Source: DASRHT01 sp035293765 (GTDB lineage Bacteria; Chloroflexota; Ktedonobacteria; Ktedonobacterales; Ktedonobacteraceae). From it: 64,000 nucleotides of DNA. The position numbers were made by a program, and so were the translations under genes. The notes under the pieces are model-generated. The model saw nothing but the letters and a program-made list of their open reading frames with translations. It made no database searches and was not told where the DNA came from. The stretch spans positions 1-64,000 of the forward strand of contig DATGMF010000053.1 of NCBI GenBank assembly GCA_035293765.1. The letters are read 5' to 3'. Shown here in pieces: positions 1 through 9,050 of the stretch. Positions within the stretch are counted from its first letter, which is position 1. Every line of letters starts with the position of its first letter.

Positions 1-40
1 GCAAAATGGGCCTGTCCTCATCAATACACTACATTATGTT

Positions 41-61
41 TTCAGCGCCGAAGGTGCTGAA
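41..61 (-). terminator. hairpin after the Fe-S oxidoreductase gene
   Basis: A 9-bp stem with one G-T wobble (TTCAGCGCC / GGTGCTGAA, loop GAA) begins 4 nt past the stop of the minus-strand gene. On the minus strand it is followed by AAAACATAAT rather than a U-run, so it is a weak intrinsic terminator or an RNA-stabilising 3' hairpin. Confidence 0.4.
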
Positions 62-64
62 GCG

Positions 65-2200
65 TTACCGGGATGAATCGATGGCGCGGGCGAGGATCTC
101 GGAGATATCCTCGACCTTCATCTTATCTTCGGCGTCAACGCCTTTGATGCCGTCCTCGAACATCGTGATGCAGAAGGGGCAACCGGCAGCGAGAACGTCC
201 GCCTTCGTCTCCAGCGCCTCGTTGACGCGGGTCTGGTTGATGCGCTGACCGATCTTCTCCTCCATCCAGACGCGCCCGCCGCCACCGCCGCAGCAGAAGC
301 TCTTGTTGCGGTTGCGCTGCATCTCCGTGACGCCATTGCTATTGAGCACAGTCAGGACGCGGCGTGGCTCATCGTACACATCATTGTAGCGACCGACGTA
401 GCAAGGATCGTGGTAGGTCAGCTTGCGCCGATCAAAGCCTTCGGGCAGGGTAATTTTCTCGTCGGACAGAAGTTTTTCGATGAAGACGCTATGGTGGACA
501 ACGTCGTAATCGCCGCCTACCTGCGGATACTCGTTCTTGATGGTGTTGAAGCAGTGCGGGCAGGCCGTGATGATGGTGCGATGCTTTGTCGCGACGGCGG
601 CGCTGCCATTGCTGGAAGCGTGCCCATTGTGACCGTTGCTCGCTGCCGAGAGATTAAAGCCGTAGTTGTTCAGCGTCTCCACGTTCTGCTGCGCCTGCAT
701 CTGCCACAGGTACTCGTTGCCGATGCGACGAGCTGGATCGCCCGTACAGGTCTCCTCGGGACCGAGGATGGCAAAGTTGACATTGGCCGCTTGCAGAATC
801 TTCGCCACCGAGGTTGCGACCTGCTGGTTGCGACGGTCGAACGAGCCCATGCAGCCGACCCAGTAGAGCACGTCGGCATCGGGATTCTCCGCCATCAAGG
901 GAACGCCCAGGTTAGCGGCCCATTCGGCCCGCTTGTCATTGCTGATCTCCCACGGGTTGCCGTTGCGCTCGATATTATTAAAGAGCGAAGTAACCTCTTG
1001 TGGGAATTCGCTCTCCTCCATCACCAGATGGCGGCGCATATCAACGATCTTAGGCACATGCTCAATAGAGACGGGGCAGATCTCCATGCAGGCCATGCAG
1101 GTAGTGCAGGCCCAGAGGGCGTCGTTGGAGATAATGCCGCCGACCATCGGTTGATGGTGCGCCTCTCGCTCGCGCGCATTCTCATCGGCTTTGACGCCCG
1201 CTATCCCCAGCTTGCTATAGAGCGATTTCTCGCCCAGGATCTCATCACTATGGACGAAGAGGGCTTCTTTGACGCCCAGGATAATCTCTTTGGGGAAGAG
1301 CGGCTTGCCTGTATTGGTCGCGGGACAGACCGTGTTGCAGCGCCCGCACTCGGTACAGGCGTAGCCATCGAGCAACTGCTTCCAGGTGAACTGCTCAGCC
1401 TTAGAGACGCCGTAATCTTCGCGATCCTCGATATTCTCCAGCAGCGGTAGTGCGCCTCTAGGCTTGTAGTTGCGGAAGAATACATTGAAGGGCGTCGCCA
1501 TCAGGTGCAGGTGTTTAGAGCGCGGCAGGTAGATCAGGAAGCCCAGCACCACGCTGATATGCAGCCACCAGAAGAAGCGGTATGCCGTAATGTCGGTCTG
1601 CGTGCCAGCTCCGCTAAATACGGGACCAAGAACAGTGCCGATTGGCGTCCAGGCCACCCCATTGCTTGCTGCATATTCAAAGCCCTCGACCAGCGCCAGG
1701 GTAACGATGACAAGTAGAATCAATCCCAGAATGATAAAGCCGTCCCAGGGACCATGCAGGAAGCTAGAGAGTTGGCGGGGGCGCACAATGCCGCGGCGAA
1801 TGGCAAAGAGGACAAGGGCTATCGCCACCAGGATCACAAAGGCGTCCAGTACGATGGCGAAGATGCGATTATCGCCGAGCAGGGGCAGTGAGCCGTTAAA
1901 GGCGCCGAGCAGCAAATTGAGCAGCCCGAACTGGATCACAATAAAGCCCCAGAAGGTGAAGAAATGGGCGATACCGGGGATAGGATCACGTAGCACCCCG
2001 CTCTGACCGAGAACCACCAGGAAAAACTCTCCAATGCGGTCGTCGATATGATCGGTGCGGTCTTCTGGCCGCGCCTTAGCAAGGAGCGCAATCAACTTGC
2101 CTACGCGAATGCCAAAAAGAACCAGCGCTGCCAGGAAAAGCAGCACGAAAATAACGGTGCCGATCCATCCCCCGGTTGGTGATATTACAGGGGGAGTCAT
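65..2200 (-). CDS. membrane-bound (Fe-S) oxidoreductase, EtfAB:quinone oxidoreductase type
   Basis: 711 aa. The first ~240 residues form several membrane helices resembling the NarI/cytochrome b-type subunit. Two 4Fe-4S motifs follow: CTECGRCNTVCP near residue 280 and CTTCMACMEICP near 375. The C-terminal half has HdrD-like cysteine-rich (CCG) elements: YWVGCMGS, ACPHCFNT, HDPCYVGR, FCCGGGGG and AGCPFC. This architecture matches the DUF224-type oxidoreductases proposed to pass electrons between EtfAB and menaquinone. It is the last gene of the etfB-etfA operon, which supports that role. The ATG start follows a GGAGG box about 7 nt upstream. The exact redox partner is inferred from context. 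Confidence 0.9.
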   Translation of the reverse strand: MTPPVISPTGGWIGTVIFVLLFLAALVLFGIRVGKLIALLAKARPEDRTDHIDDRIGEFFLVVLGQSGVLRDPIPGIAHFFTFWGFIVIQFGLLNLLLGAFNGSLPLLGDNRIFAIVLDAFVILVAIALVLFAIRRGIVRPRQLSSFLHGPWDGFIILGLILLVIVTLALVEGFEYAASNGVAWTPIGTVLGPVFSGAGTQTDITAYRFFWWLHISVVLGFLIYLPRSKHLHLMATPFNVFFRNYKPRGALPLLENIEDREDYGVSKAEQFTWKQLLDGYACTECGRCNTVCPATNTGKPLFPKEIILGVKEALFVHSDEILGEKSLYSKLGIAGVKADENAREREAHHQPMVGGIISNDALWACTTCMACMEICPVSIEHVPKIVDMRRHLVMEESEFPQEVTSLFNNIERNGNPWEISNDKRAEWAANLGVPLMAENPDADVLYWVGCMGSFDRRNQQVATSVAKILQAANVNFAILGPEETCTGDPARRIGNEYLWQMQAQQNVETLNNYGFNLSAASNGHNGHASSNGSAAVATKHRTIITACPHCFNTIKNEYPQVGGDYDVVHHSVFIEKLLSDEKITLPEGFDRRKLTYHDPCYVGRYNDVYDEPRRVLTVLNSNGVTEMQRNRNKSFCCGGGGGRVWMEEKIGQRINQTRVNEALETKADVLAAGCPFCITMFEDGIKGVDAEDKMKVEDISEILARAIDSSR

Positions 2201-2226
2201 GTCAAACCTCCATCGCGACGGTCCAG

Positions 2227-2278
2227 GCCGCCGGTACGCAGCTTCGGAGCATTAGCAGCGAAGCTGCGTACCGGCGGC
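2227..2278. repeat. perfect 20-bp inverted repeat between etfA and the Fe-S gene
   Basis: Arms 2227-2246 and 2259-2278 are perfectly complementary (20 bp) around a 12-nt loop. The element lies in the 154-nt gap between two genes of one operon. No U-run follows, so it could act as a processing or stability hairpin that sets the ratio of soluble Etf to membrane subunit, or be a palindromic repeat. The first is inference. Confidence 0.8.
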
Positions 2279-2296
2279 GCTGAACCTCAAGTTTAG

Positions 2297-2318
2297 AGGG
2301 TAGCTATCCAGCTACCCT
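2297..2318. repeat. second hairpin in the etfA-Fe-S gap
   Basis: A perfect 9-bp inverted repeat (AGGGTAGCT / AGCTACCCT) with a 4-nt loop lies 18 bp from the 20-bp palindrome, so the operon spacer carries two tandem hairpins. Confidence 0.65.
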
Positions 2319-2354
2319 GCAATCTTATAGCGCCTCTGCCTGTTGTGTATATGC

Positions 2355-3320
2355 TTATGCCTTGCGTCGCTTCACTTCTTCGGTGAGCTGCGGCAAGATC
2401 GTCAGGGCATCGCCAACCACGCCCAGGTCGGCAACCGAGAAGATGGGCGCGTGCTCATCTTTGTTGATGGCGACGATATATTTAGAGCCTTTCATGCCCG
2501 CAAGGTGCTGGATTGCGCCACTGATGCCAACCGCGACATATAAAGTTGGCTTGACAGTCTTGCCGGTTTGTCCGATCTGATAGCTATAGGGGAGCCAGCC
2601 AGCATCGACGATAGCGCGAGTGGCGCCGGGAGCGCCGCCAAGCGCGCTGGCAAGCGCCTCAACCAGGCGATAGTTCTCGGCTTTGCCCAGACCGCGTCCG
2701 CCGCTGACGATCACGCTGGCGTCTTCCAGGGCCGGACCTTCGCTCTTCACTTCGACCGTTTCCAGGATTTTGATCGTCTGCGCTTCGGCGCTGATGGCAA
2801 CGTTCAAAGTCTCGACTTCCGCTGTGCGCCCATCGTATTTCTCGACGCTAAAAGCCTTCGGGCGTGCCAGCACAATGCCGGTGCCGGACTGGGGATGGGT
2901 GGCCGTCACCACATTTTCGCCGCCCCAGGGAACGGTCACTTTGAGCGTATCGCCATCAAAAGCCAGGTCGGTGGCGTCGGTGATCAGGCCCATATTGTTG
3001 CGCACATTCAGACGAGCCGCGATATCGCGCAGATCGTAGGTAGTTGCTAGAAGCAGCAGGGCCGGCTGGTGCTGTTGCACCAGGCCGCTCAGCGTCTCGA
3101 CGGCGGGGAGGGTGAGATAATTATCGTAGGCGGCATCGGCGTGGACGTAGACTTTTTCCGCCCCATATTCGCCAAGCGTCGGGGCAACGTCCGCTGCGGC
3201 TGCGCCAAGCACAACGGCTTCAGCGCGCCCCAGTTTGGCGGCCTTGCCCAGCACCTCTAGCGATGAGCGAACGGGTTGACCGCCCTCCAGCTCGACCAGC
3301 ACCCAAATAGTTTTCGACAT
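2355..3320 (-). CDS. etfA: electron transfer flavoprotein, alpha subunit
   Basis: 321 aa, the usual EtfA length. The C-terminal FAD-binding domain is recognisable: SGGRGLGKAENY near residue 210, then the SYQIGQTGKTVKP segment and the GISGAIQHLAGM motif near 280. The N-terminal half is the EtfA adenine-nucleotide-like fold. It forms the FAD-carrying heterodimer with EtfB and collects electrons from acyl-CoA or similar dehydrogenases. An AGGAGG box lies 11 nt before the ATG. It follows etfB in the same operon across a 215-nt spacer that carries two repeats. Confidence 0.97.
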   Translation of the reverse strand: MSKTIWVLVELEGGQPVRSSLEVLGKAAKLGRAEAVVLGAAAADVAPTLGEYGAEKVYVHADAAYDNYLTLPAVETLSGLVQQHQPALLLLATTYDLRDIAARLNVRNNMGLITDATDLAFDGDTLKVTVPWGGENVVTATHPQSGTGIVLARPKAFSVEKYDGRTAEVETLNVAISAEAQTIKILETVEVKSEGPALEDASVIVSGGRGLGKAENYRLVEALASALGGAPGATRAIVDAGWLPYSYQIGQTGKTVKPTLYVAVGISGAIQHLAGMKGSKYIVAINKDEHAPIFSVADLGVVGDALTILPQLTEEVKRRKA

Positions 3321-3349
3321 ACTTCAAAAATCCTCCTAACCGCGCTCTG

Positions 3350-3403
3350 TAGGGGCAATCCCTTGCGGTTGCCCTGACGCTCCCCGCTTCACCGTGGGAG
3401 CGT
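3350..3403. repeat. GTAGGGGCAA-type palindromic repeat plus hairpin
   Basis: Starts with GTAGGGGCAATCCCTTGCGG, a sequence type that recurs at 45.2 kb. It is followed by a perfect 8-bp stem (ACGCTCCC at 3377-3384, GGGAGCGT at 3396-3403). It is intergenic, between etfB and etfA. Confidence 0.6.
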
Positions 3404-3428
3404 TGGAGCGCGGAATTTCAAGCTTCTC

Positions 3429-3533
3429 CTAGTGCATTTCCACTTGACCTCCCAAATGTTGTCAGCTATACTGCTCTGCCTGGGGAGGCGGTGGAAGGTA
3501 CTGTCCATTCTCGACCCGATCAGGGGTTTGAAA
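3429..3533 (+). repeat. stop-codon-associated repeat, copy A
   Basis: One of six related ~105-bp elements. Strand is given for the embedded promoter: TTGACC 3444-3449, 17-bp spacer, TATACT 3467-3472, reading toward etfB in antisense. The far end stops about 3 bp from the etfB stop codon (3536-3538). In the etfB sense direction it holds an ACCC-N6-GGGT hairpin and a GCCT-CCCC-AGGC hairpin. It is one of the more diverged copies. Confidence 0.8.
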
Positions 3534-3535
3534 CG

Positions 3536-4321
3536 CTAGAGCAACTGGTACCGTTGCAGAAAATCTGCAATCTGTTGGGCCGCGTTGCCATCGTCTTTGA
3601 TCACCTGTCCGGCTGCTCGCGCTTCCGCTTTGCCAAGAGCCAGGACTTGCTCGCGAGCGCCCGCCTCTCCCACTTGAGAAGCGTCGATGCCGAGATCGGC
3701 CAGGGTGAGCTGGTCAAAGGGTTTCTTCTTCGCCCCCATGATGCCTTTCATCGTCGGATAAATAGCCTCGAAAGAGCCGCTGGCGATAGTCACCACTGCG
3801 GGCAGAGGGCATTCAACGGTTTTGTAGCCGGTCGGGATAACGCGTTTAATCACGGCTTTGGAGCCTTCGACCTTGATTTCGCGGGCAAAGGTCAACTGTG
3901 CGATGCCCAGAAATTCCGCGATTCCGCCGGGAACCATGCCGGTATAGCCATCGGTGCTCTCGGTGGAGCAGAAAACCAGGTCGGGCTGCTCCTTTTTCAG
4001 CACAGCAGCCAGAACGCGCGCCGTGCCAATAGCGTCGGAACCGGCCAGGGCGGGATCGGTGACAAGAATGGCGCGATCAACGCCCATCGCCAGGGCGCGA
4101 CGCATGCCTTCCTGAGCCGACGCAGGCCCCATGCTCACGGCGACCAGTTCGCTATTGCCAACGGTATCCCTCAGCTTGATCGCGGCTGACAGAGTGGACT
4201 CGTCGCCAGGGTCAAGGATCAGCGAAACGCCGCTGCGTACCAGGCGTTTGGTCGCGGGATCGAGCTTGCTGACTGTGGTATTGGGATCAGGTACCTGTTT
4301 TATACAGACAAAAATTTTCAT
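3536..4321 (-). CDS. etfB: electron transfer flavoprotein, beta subunit
   Basis: 261 aa, the normal EtfB length. It starts MKIFVCIKQVPDP and contains the DPGDESTLSAA segment and the EtfB signature region around AREIKVEGSKAVIKR. It binds AMP in most family members and pairs with EtfA. It is the first gene of the operon etfB-etfA-Fe-S oxidoreductase. A sigma70-like promoter lies at 4480-4509, giving a ~150-nt leader that contains repeat copy B. A GAGG box is about 12 nt before the ATG. Confidence 0.97.
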   Translation of the reverse strand: MKIFVCIKQVPDPNTTVSKLDPATKRLVRSGVSLILDPGDESTLSAAIKLRDTVGNSELVAVSMGPASAQEGMRRALAMGVDRAILVTDPALAGSDAIGTARVLAAVLKKEQPDLVFCSTESTDGYTGMVPGGIAEFLGIAQLTFAREIKVEGSKAVIKRVIPTGYKTVECPLPAVVTIASGSFEAIYPTMKGIMGAKKKPFDQLTLADLGIDASQVGEAGAREQVLALGKAEARAAGQVIKDDGNAAQQIADFLQRYQLL

Positions 4322-4382
4322 AAAGCATGCGCCTCATCTTTAAAAATGTAGGACGTAGGAGAAAAAGGGAAACAAGCTGTTT

Positions 4383-4479
4383 CCCTTAGCGTATTTCCCC
4401 TTGACATCTTCGGGTGTGATGCTACACTTCCCCTCAAGGGAGCCAGTGGCTATCTTGATCCGATTGAGGGTACTGCAAT
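4383..4479 (+). repeat. stop-codon-associated repeat, copy B (in the etf leader)
   Basis: The only copy not at a 3' end; it lies between divergent etfB and pfkB. Embedded promoter: TTGACA 4401-4406, 16-bp spacer, TACACT 4423-4428, reading toward pfkB. The etf promoter just beyond it transcribes this copy in the same sense as the 3'-end copies. CCCTCAA and TTGAGGG arms are complementary. Confidence 0.8.
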
Positions 4480-4509
4480 ATTGTACCTGCCGTGAAAAGA
4501 GCCTGTCAA
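4480..4509 (-). promoter_or_regulatory. sigma70-like promoter of the etfBA operon
   Basis: On the minus strand TTGACA (4504-4509) and TACAAT (4480-4485) are separated by 18 bp. Transcription would start near 4473 and run through repeat copy B into etfB. Confidence 0.6.
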
Positions 4510-4601
4510 CGTTGCTAGCTAACGCGCTGGTGAACCCTCTTGCCCTATACGGTTGCCCAGCCCCTACTATGAGTTTCTTCAGGGGAGACAAAAAATACGT
4601 G

Positions 4602-5540
4602 ATGAAGCTGCGCATAGATGTGCTCGCGATTGGCGAGACCTTGATCGATTTGATCTCGGAGATGGAGCAGGAGTCACTGCTGGAAGCGCGCTCGTTCCGT
4701 ATGTATGCGGGCGGACAGGCGACCAATGTGGCGCAGAATGTGGCAGCTCTGGGAGGAACTGCCGCGCTGGTTGCTCGCGTGGGTGACGATAACTTTGGCG
4801 CCTTTCTGCGTCACCATCTGGTTGTAGCGGGCGTACAAACTGACTATGTGCATACCTCTGCCCATACACCTACAACGCTGGTCGTGGTGACGCGCAGCCG
4901 CACCAGCCCGGACTTTACCGTCTATCGCGGCGCGGACGCCACGATGAAGCCAGATGATATGCCGCTATCCCTGCTCTCTCAGGCTGCTGTTGTCCATACT
5001 TCCGCGTTTGCACTCTCGCGAGAACCTTCGTGCTCGACCATCCTCAAATTTGTCGAGCAGGCTCATGCCGGTGGCACTCTGGTCAGCTTTGACCCCAATT
5101 ATCACGAACGGTTGTGGGATGTGGCGGAAGAGCCTCTATCGCTATTCGCTAGAATCTGTCCCTATGTCTGGCTCACCAAACCATCACTTGATGATTGCCA
5201 GCGTCTCTTTGGTCCCGGCCTGATGCCAGAAGCGTACGCCCAAAAGTTTTTGGAGCTAGGAGTGCAGCATGTTGTGTTGACAATGGGAAGCGAAGGCGCG
5301 CTGCTGGCTGATGCCAGTGGGATAGTTTTTCAACCTGCCAGCCGGGTTGAGGTCGTAGATGTGACAGGAGCCGGCGACTCCTTCTGGGCCGGGCTGCTGC
5401 TAGCCGTGGTTGATGGGTACACGCTGCACGACGCAATGCGCGTGGGGTTGGCCGTGGCCGCGATCAAGATTCGGCAGGTGGGACCGCTGGAGCAAAAGAT
5501 CGACCGCGCGGCGTTATATGCGCAACTCGGGTTGCAGTGA
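4602..5540 (+). CDS. PfkB-family carbohydrate kinase
   Basis: 312 aa from the ATG at 4602; the frame is open upstream to 4401, but homology only begins at MKLRIDVLAIGETLIDL. Ribokinase/PfkB landmarks are clear: GGQATNVAQNVAALGG near residue 38 and the C-terminal signature DVTGAGDSFWAGLL near 250, whose Asp is the catalytic base. It phosphorylates a sugar or nucleoside with ATP; the substrate (for example fructose or 2-keto-3-deoxygluconate) cannot be told from sequence. It is divergent from etfB, and the repeat-borne promoter at 4401-4428 points into it. Confidence 0.9.
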   Translation: MKLRIDVLAIGETLIDLISEMEQESLLEARSFRMYAGGQATNVAQNVAALGGTAALVARVGDDNFGAFLRHHLVVAGVQTDYVHTSAHTPTTLVVVTRSRTSPDFTVYRGADATMKPDDMPLSLLSQAAVVHTSAFALSREPSCSTILKFVEQAHAGGTLVSFDPNYHERLWDVAEEPLSLFARICPYVWLTKPSLDDCQRLFGPGLMPEAYAQKFLELGVQHVVLTMGSEGALLADASGIVFQPASRVEVVDVTGAGDSFWAGLLLAVVDGYTLHDAMRVGLAVAAIKIRQVGPLEQKIDRAALYAQLGLQ

Positions 5541-5660
5541 AGCGCGAAAGCCAGCATAGCCGGTCCTTTTTATATTGCATCCTCTTCTCGTTTGTATTAT
5601 TGTGTGCATATTCATATTATTTATCTATGTACTGACGCACCCTTGAGAGGAGTTTTGTTG

Positions 5661-7082
5661 ATGCTCAGCCGCTTGACGCGTTTTCCTCTGCTGTTGCTAT
5701 GCTTTTATAGCGTATTATTCGCAGCATTTGGAGCGTTTTCCGCATCCGCTTACGCTGCAAGTAACCCTTTTACCGTGACCGCTCGTTCGCAAACTGTGCA
5801 TTTTCCAGACTATATCGACCTTAATCTAACGGTACGCGATAGTGCGAGTCCTATTACGCAGGCAACAATTGTCGTCTCATATGTAATCAATGCAAGCTAC
5901 GGGGATGAGCAAACGGTGACGCATTCCGTGCTAACGCCAACTAATCGAGCTGGTCAGGTTGTTGTGTTGCATGATCGTGAAGACACAACCTCCAATAGCT
6001 TTGTGACGCCCGGGACAGCTATCCAGTATCATTGGGAGTTGCAGGACCAGGCGGGGCATACGTTGACCGACGCATCTCAACAATTTGTCACCGTTGATAC
6101 CCGTTTTTCCTGGCACCACCTTGCTCAAGGGATGCTCGAAGTTAACTGGTATAACCAGCCGGATAGCTTTGGTCAGGCAGTCCTCAAGCAGGCCAGCGCG
6201 AATCTGGCGCATATCACCCAGACGCTGGGGAGCGCTCCTACGACTCCCCTCAAACTCTGGATTTATGCCGATCATACCGATTTTGCCGGGGCCATCGGGC
6301 CGTACTCTTTTGAGTGGGTTGGGGGAGAAGCGTATCCCGCGATGGGACAGGCGTTTTTTGTGATCGCAGATGACCAGGCTACGGCCCTGATACGTGATAT
6401 GCCGCATGAGATGACGCATCTGGTGTTTGCGCAAATCGAGCCTCGGGCGCTTTTCATCCCTGTGTGGTTTAATGAGGGGCTGGCAGTCTATAATCAGCTC
6501 TATCATGAGCCTGCGATGGCCGCAGCTTTTCAGCAAGCATTGACCGATCATACCCTTTTACCGCTCGATCAGATCAACGGTAGCTTTCCGGTGGATGCCG
6601 ACAAAGCGTATCTTGCCTACGCTCAGAGCTGGAATCTGGTTGAATATATGTACCAGACCTACGGAACCGAGAAGATGGCGACATTTCTTAAAACGCTGAA
6701 TAGTCCGCTCATCGATTTCGATGGAGCCGCTAAACAGGCATTGGGGGTAGATGTAGCGCATCTGGAGAGACAGTGGCGCATCCATTTAAATCAGCCGCCG
6801 ACGCCTGACGCGGCCAGCCCATCTGCACCGGTGGTCGCGCATCAGTCTCCAGGAGCTCTATCGACAATTTCAACGCTGCTTGTCATCGGAGGCGTTGTCT
6901 GTATCGTAGGGATAATAGCGGGTATTGCGTTGGTACTGGTGACGATGAGACAGCGGAAGCGCCAGTTGGTCCAGTCGCGTCCATCGACCGGAGTAGCGCC
7001 AGTGGAAGTGCCGGAGATGTGGAGGCAGGGAAAGGAGGTGGCAGCAGTACCTGTGCAGGAACAGGAAGAGAAGCGAGAGTAA
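5661..7082 (+). CDS. exported peptidase-MA-like metalloprotease, membrane anchored
   Basis: 473 aa from the ATG at 5661, chosen because GAGAGGAG lies 8 nt upstream and a signal peptide (RLTRFPLLLLCFYSVLFAA) follows. The zinc motif is HEMTH, in PHEMTHLVF, near residue 250. The gluzincin-type third ligand WFNEGLAVYNQ lies about 25 residues later, as in peptidase MA-like proteins. A Pro/Ala linker leads to one C-terminal helix (LLVIGGVVCIVGIIAGIALVL) and a charged tail. It should therefore act outside the membrane. The substrate is unknown. It is followed 13 nt later by the glycosidase gene, probably co-transcribed. Confidence 0.8.
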   Translation: MLSRLTRFPLLLLCFYSVLFAAFGAFSASAYAASNPFTVTARSQTVHFPDYIDLNLTVRDSASPITQATIVVSYVINASYGDEQTVTHSVLTPTNRAGQVVVLHDREDTTSNSFVTPGTAIQYHWELQDQAGHTLTDASQQFVTVDTRFSWHHLAQGMLEVNWYNQPDSFGQAVLKQASANLAHITQTLGSAPTTPLKLWIYADHTDFAGAIGPYSFEWVGGEAYPAMGQAFFVIADDQATALIRDMPHEMTHLVFAQIEPRALFIPVWFNEGLAVYNQLYHEPAMAAAFQQALTDHTLLPLDQINGSFPVDADKAYLAYAQSWNLVEYMYQTYGTEKMATFLKTLNSPLIDFDGAAKQALGVDVAHLERQWRIHLNQPPTPDAASPSAPVVAHQSPGALSTISTLLVIGGVVCIVGIIAGIALVLVTMRQRKRQLVQSRPSTGVAPVEVPEMWRQGKEVAAVPVQEQEEKRE

Positions 7083-7095
7083 AGGAGTGCTGTAG

Positions 7096-8325
7096 ATGGG
7101 TCAGGCGGAGCAGAGCAATACAGAGGCATACCAGCAGGCGTTGGCATTGTTGCGGCGTTGTCTTACGCCGGCGGGCTTTGTGGCGTCGGCGGTGGATGCG
7201 GATAATTATGCGCGGGTGTGGGCGCGTGACGGCGTTATGAGCGGGCTGGCGGCACTGGCGAGCGGAGATGACGAACTGATCAAGGGAATGGAAAGCACGC
7301 TGGATACGATAGCGAAATACCAGGGGCCGCACGGTGAGATTCCCAGCAATGTCTCTTTAGATGGCAGCCAAGTAAGCTATGGCACGCTGGCCGGGCGCGT
7401 CGATGCCCTGCTCTGGTATGTGATCGGTGTCTGCGCCTATCTTGACTACACGCGGCATAACTCGCGCAAAGTGCGCTACTGGTTGAGCGTTGAGCGAGCG
7501 CTATTTCTCGCGGCATGCTGGGAATACAATGATCGCGGCCTGCTCTATACGCCCCTCTCCGGCAACTGGGCGGATGAATACGTGCAGCAAGGCTATGTGC
7601 TTGCGGACCAGTTGCTCTATGCCATTGCATTGGGGTGTGCAGGCCTTGTTTTTAAGCAAAAGGAATGGCAAAAGAAGGCAGATGCGCTGCGAGAGCTGAT
7701 CGCGGTCAATTACTGGCCTCAGCAGGCGTTGTGTGATGATCCGCGCGTCTATCATCCACAAGCGTATCGTTACCAGGCGGAGCAGGGAGAGCAATCGTAC
7801 TGGCTTCCGGCGTTCTCCCCCGGCGGCTATGCGTGCTATTTTGATGGCCTGGCGCATGCCCTGATGCTGTTGACCGATCTGGGGAGCGAGGAGCAGCGCC
7901 TGCAAGCGGACGCGTATGTTCAAGTGCTGGCGCAACAAACTGGCAGCGCGCTCCTGCCTGCGTTCTGGCCCGTCATTGGTCCTGGCGATCCTCAATGGGC
8001 CATACTGGAGGCCAATCATCTCTATGGCAAGCTCAAAAATCAACCCTATATGTATCACAATGGCGGCCTCTGGCCCGTGCTGACCGGCTTGTATACTGTG
8101 GGACTGGTGCGTCAGGGCCGCAAAGAGCGAGCGGAGCAGTTGTTGAACGCGCTGAATGCGGCTAACGCACTGGGTCAGGATGGCAGGGAGTGGGATTTCG
8201 CCGAATATCATCATGGACAGACGCATCAGCCAATGGGGACGTATCACCTGGCATGGAGCGCGGCGGCGACCGTGCTGGCTGAGCGAGCTGTACGTGATGG
8301 GGTTGCGCCGTGGCCTTTGCTGTAG
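7096..8325 (+). CDS. six-hairpin glycosidase-like protein
   Basis: 409 aa, no signal peptide, so cytoplasmic. RVWARDGVMSGLAAL and the repeated aromatic/acidic helices (GNWADEYVQQGYVL, HNGGLWPVLTGLY, EWDFAEYHHGQTHQPMG) resemble the (alpha/alpha)6 barrel of amylo-1,6-glucosidase-, GH15- or invertase-type hydrolases. The exact GH family and substrate are not assignable by eye. A GGAG box lies upstream of the ATG. Its stop codon directly abuts that of the convergent downstream gene, with no spacer. Confidence 0.7.
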   Translation: MGQAEQSNTEAYQQALALLRRCLTPAGFVASAVDADNYARVWARDGVMSGLAALASGDDELIKGMESTLDTIAKYQGPHGEIPSNVSLDGSQVSYGTLAGRVDALLWYVIGVCAYLDYTRHNSRKVRYWLSVERALFLAACWEYNDRGLLYTPLSGNWADEYVQQGYVLADQLLYAIALGCAGLVFKQKEWQKKADALRELIAVNYWPQQALCDDPRVYHPQAYRYQAEQGEQSYWLPAFSPGGYACYFDGLAHALMLLTDLGSEEQRLQADAYVQVLAQQTGSALLPAFWPVIGPGDPQWAILEANHLYGKLKNQPYMYHNGGLWPVLTGLYTVGLVRQGRKERAEQLLNALNAANALGQDGREWDFAEYHHGQTHQPMGTYHLAWSAAATVLAERAVRDGVAPWPLL

Positions 8326-8982
8326 TTACCGTTTGAATTGCTGCCGTCGCACCATCAACGCCGTGAAGACCGCGAGGAAGCCTGCAATGCATAAGGGCAG
8401 GCCCGTTTGCGAGCTGCGGGTAGCCATCCAGATCAATACGCCCGCGGTCTCCAGGACGAGGCCGCCCACGAAAAGGAGTAGGATTGCCAGCGGGGAACTC
8501 TCGAAGGGCCGCTGAATATCCTGGCGACCATAGACGGGAGCGGTTTGAGACGATTGGTCGGCAGGACCTGTCTCAAAGGTTGCCTGTGTCGGTGGCATGT
8601 AGAGGTCAATGGCCTCGCGCAGTTCTGAGTAGAGCAGCTCGATTTTTTTGCGGGGAGCGCGAATGTAGACCTTGCGCTCGCCTTCGCTAATCATCAATTC
8701 GCGGAAGAGGGGCTCGAACGCTTTCTGGCGCAGTGAGACGTTGGTGATCTGTAATAGGGTGAGCGATTCGAGGAAGAGGCGCTCGCGGGGAAAGCTTACA
8801 AAGAAATAACCAAGCAGCCGCTGGTTAGTGAGCACGATCTCGCAGGGCGTGCTATGCTGCTGCTGTCCGCCATCCCAGATACCGGGGAATGTCAGAATCG
8901 GCAGCTCGTCCGGCAGCAGGTGGTTGCGCAATCCCTTGAGGTTCGCTATGATCTTTTCTGATGTTTTAGTATTCCCGGCCAA
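8326..8982 (-). CDS. PH-like domain membrane protein, function unknown
   Basis: 218 aa starting at a TTG; no ATG lies near the N-terminus. Residues ~25-130 look like a bacterial PH-type fold (ILTFPGIWDGG, EIVLTNQRLLGYF, YIRAPRKKIELLYSELREAI). Two membrane helices follow near 165-210 and the tail is basic (VRRQQFKR). It is convergent with the glycosidase and divergent from the GNAT. The ribosome-binding site is poor, so the start is uncertain. I do not recognise a function. Confidence 0.65.
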   Translation of the reverse strand: MAGNTKTSEKIIANLKGLRNHLLPDELPILTFPGIWDGGQQQHSTPCEIVLTNQRLLGYFFVSFPRERLFLESLTLLQITNVSLRQKAFEPLFRELMISEGERKVYIRAPRKKIELLYSELREAIDLYMPPTQATFETGPADQSSQTAPVYGRQDIQRPFESSPLAILLLFVGGLVLETAGVLIWMATRSSQTGLPLCIAGFLAVFTALMVRRQQFKR

Positions 8983-9050
8983 TCTTTTATCACGCTCTTT
9001 CTTCGTAGATGAAAAAATTATAGCACACCATGATCAGGAGAAAACAGCTT

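Noticed and set aside
410..1450. 346-codon open frame on plus strand opposite the Fe-S oxidoreductase
   Set aside because: Antisense shadow of a gene with clear cysteine motifs; no ribosome-binding site or recognisable protein features.
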